This document shows positions 6,992 to 6,992 of a DNA stretch of 6,992 nt, one piece after another. The position numbers and the translations under genes were made by a program. Every line of letters begins with the position of its first letter. Within the stretch, counting starts at the first letter, position 1. Origin of the DNA: Clostridia bacterium (GTDB taxonomy: Bacteria > Bacillota > Clostridia > Oscillospirales > Acutalibacteraceae); contig CAAGRQ010000182.1 in the NCBI GenBank assembly GCA_900772705.1, positions 1 through 6,992 of the forward strand, read 5' to 3'. Under the pieces are notes generated by a model. That model ran no database searches, was not told the origin of the DNA, and saw only the letters and a program-made list of their open reading frames with translations.

Positions 6992-6992
6992 A

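Noticed and set aside
1..6992. tRNA, rRNA, CRISPR array, insertion sequence or riboswitch
   Set aside because: Nearly all the window is coding and the only sizeable gap (75 bp) is filled by a terminator; no direct-repeat array, transposase or long inverted terminal repeats were seen.

Overview
The window looks like chromosomal DNA of a low-to-moderate GC Bacillota of the class Clostridia, probably a gut Oscillospirales/Ruminococcaceae-type bacterium. The grounds are the glgB-glgC-glgD-glgA gene order with a separate glgD (a Bacillota arrangement), strong AGGAGG ribosome binding sites, and the protein sequence style. This placement is an inference from content; there is no rRNA or other phylogenetic marker here.

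Left part (1-2821, + strand): the downstream end of an ABC transporter operon. It begins inside a gene for a large membrane protein whose 5' end lies outside the window. Two membrane segments are visible, followed by a secreted-side domain of about 370 residues. Next come a complete ABC ATPase (1339-2196) and a small six-helix membrane protein (2165-2821) whose start overlaps the ATPase gene. The substrate cannot be read from the sequence. The ATPase resembles the drug-resistance/BcrA-like group.

Centre (2822-2896): a short convergent intergenic gap with one long imperfect hairpin, U-rich on both strands, likely a terminator shared by the two operons.

Right part (2897-6992, - strand): a tightly packed glycogen synthesis operon read right to left: the 3' end of glgB (branching enzyme), then complete glgC (ADP-glucose pyrophosphorylase, catalytic), glgD (non-catalytic paralogue) and glgA (glycogen synthase). 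GlgC with GlgD makes ADP-glucose, GlgA polymerises it into alpha-1,4-glucan, and GlgB introduces alpha-1,6 branches. Gaps are 17, 2 and 11 bp, with Shine-Dalgarno sequences placed in or next to the preceding stop codons, which suggests translational coupling. The operon ends after glgA, so no glgP follows directly.

Most of the window is ordinary core metabolism. The points most worth a second look are the large ectodomain of the ABC membrane protein (possibly a non-catalytic M1-peptidase-like fold), the small partner subunit, and a lysine/alanine-rich tail of about 39 residues on GlgB. No mobile element, CRISPR array, tRNA or rRNA was seen. No gene-free stretch exceeds 75 bp.
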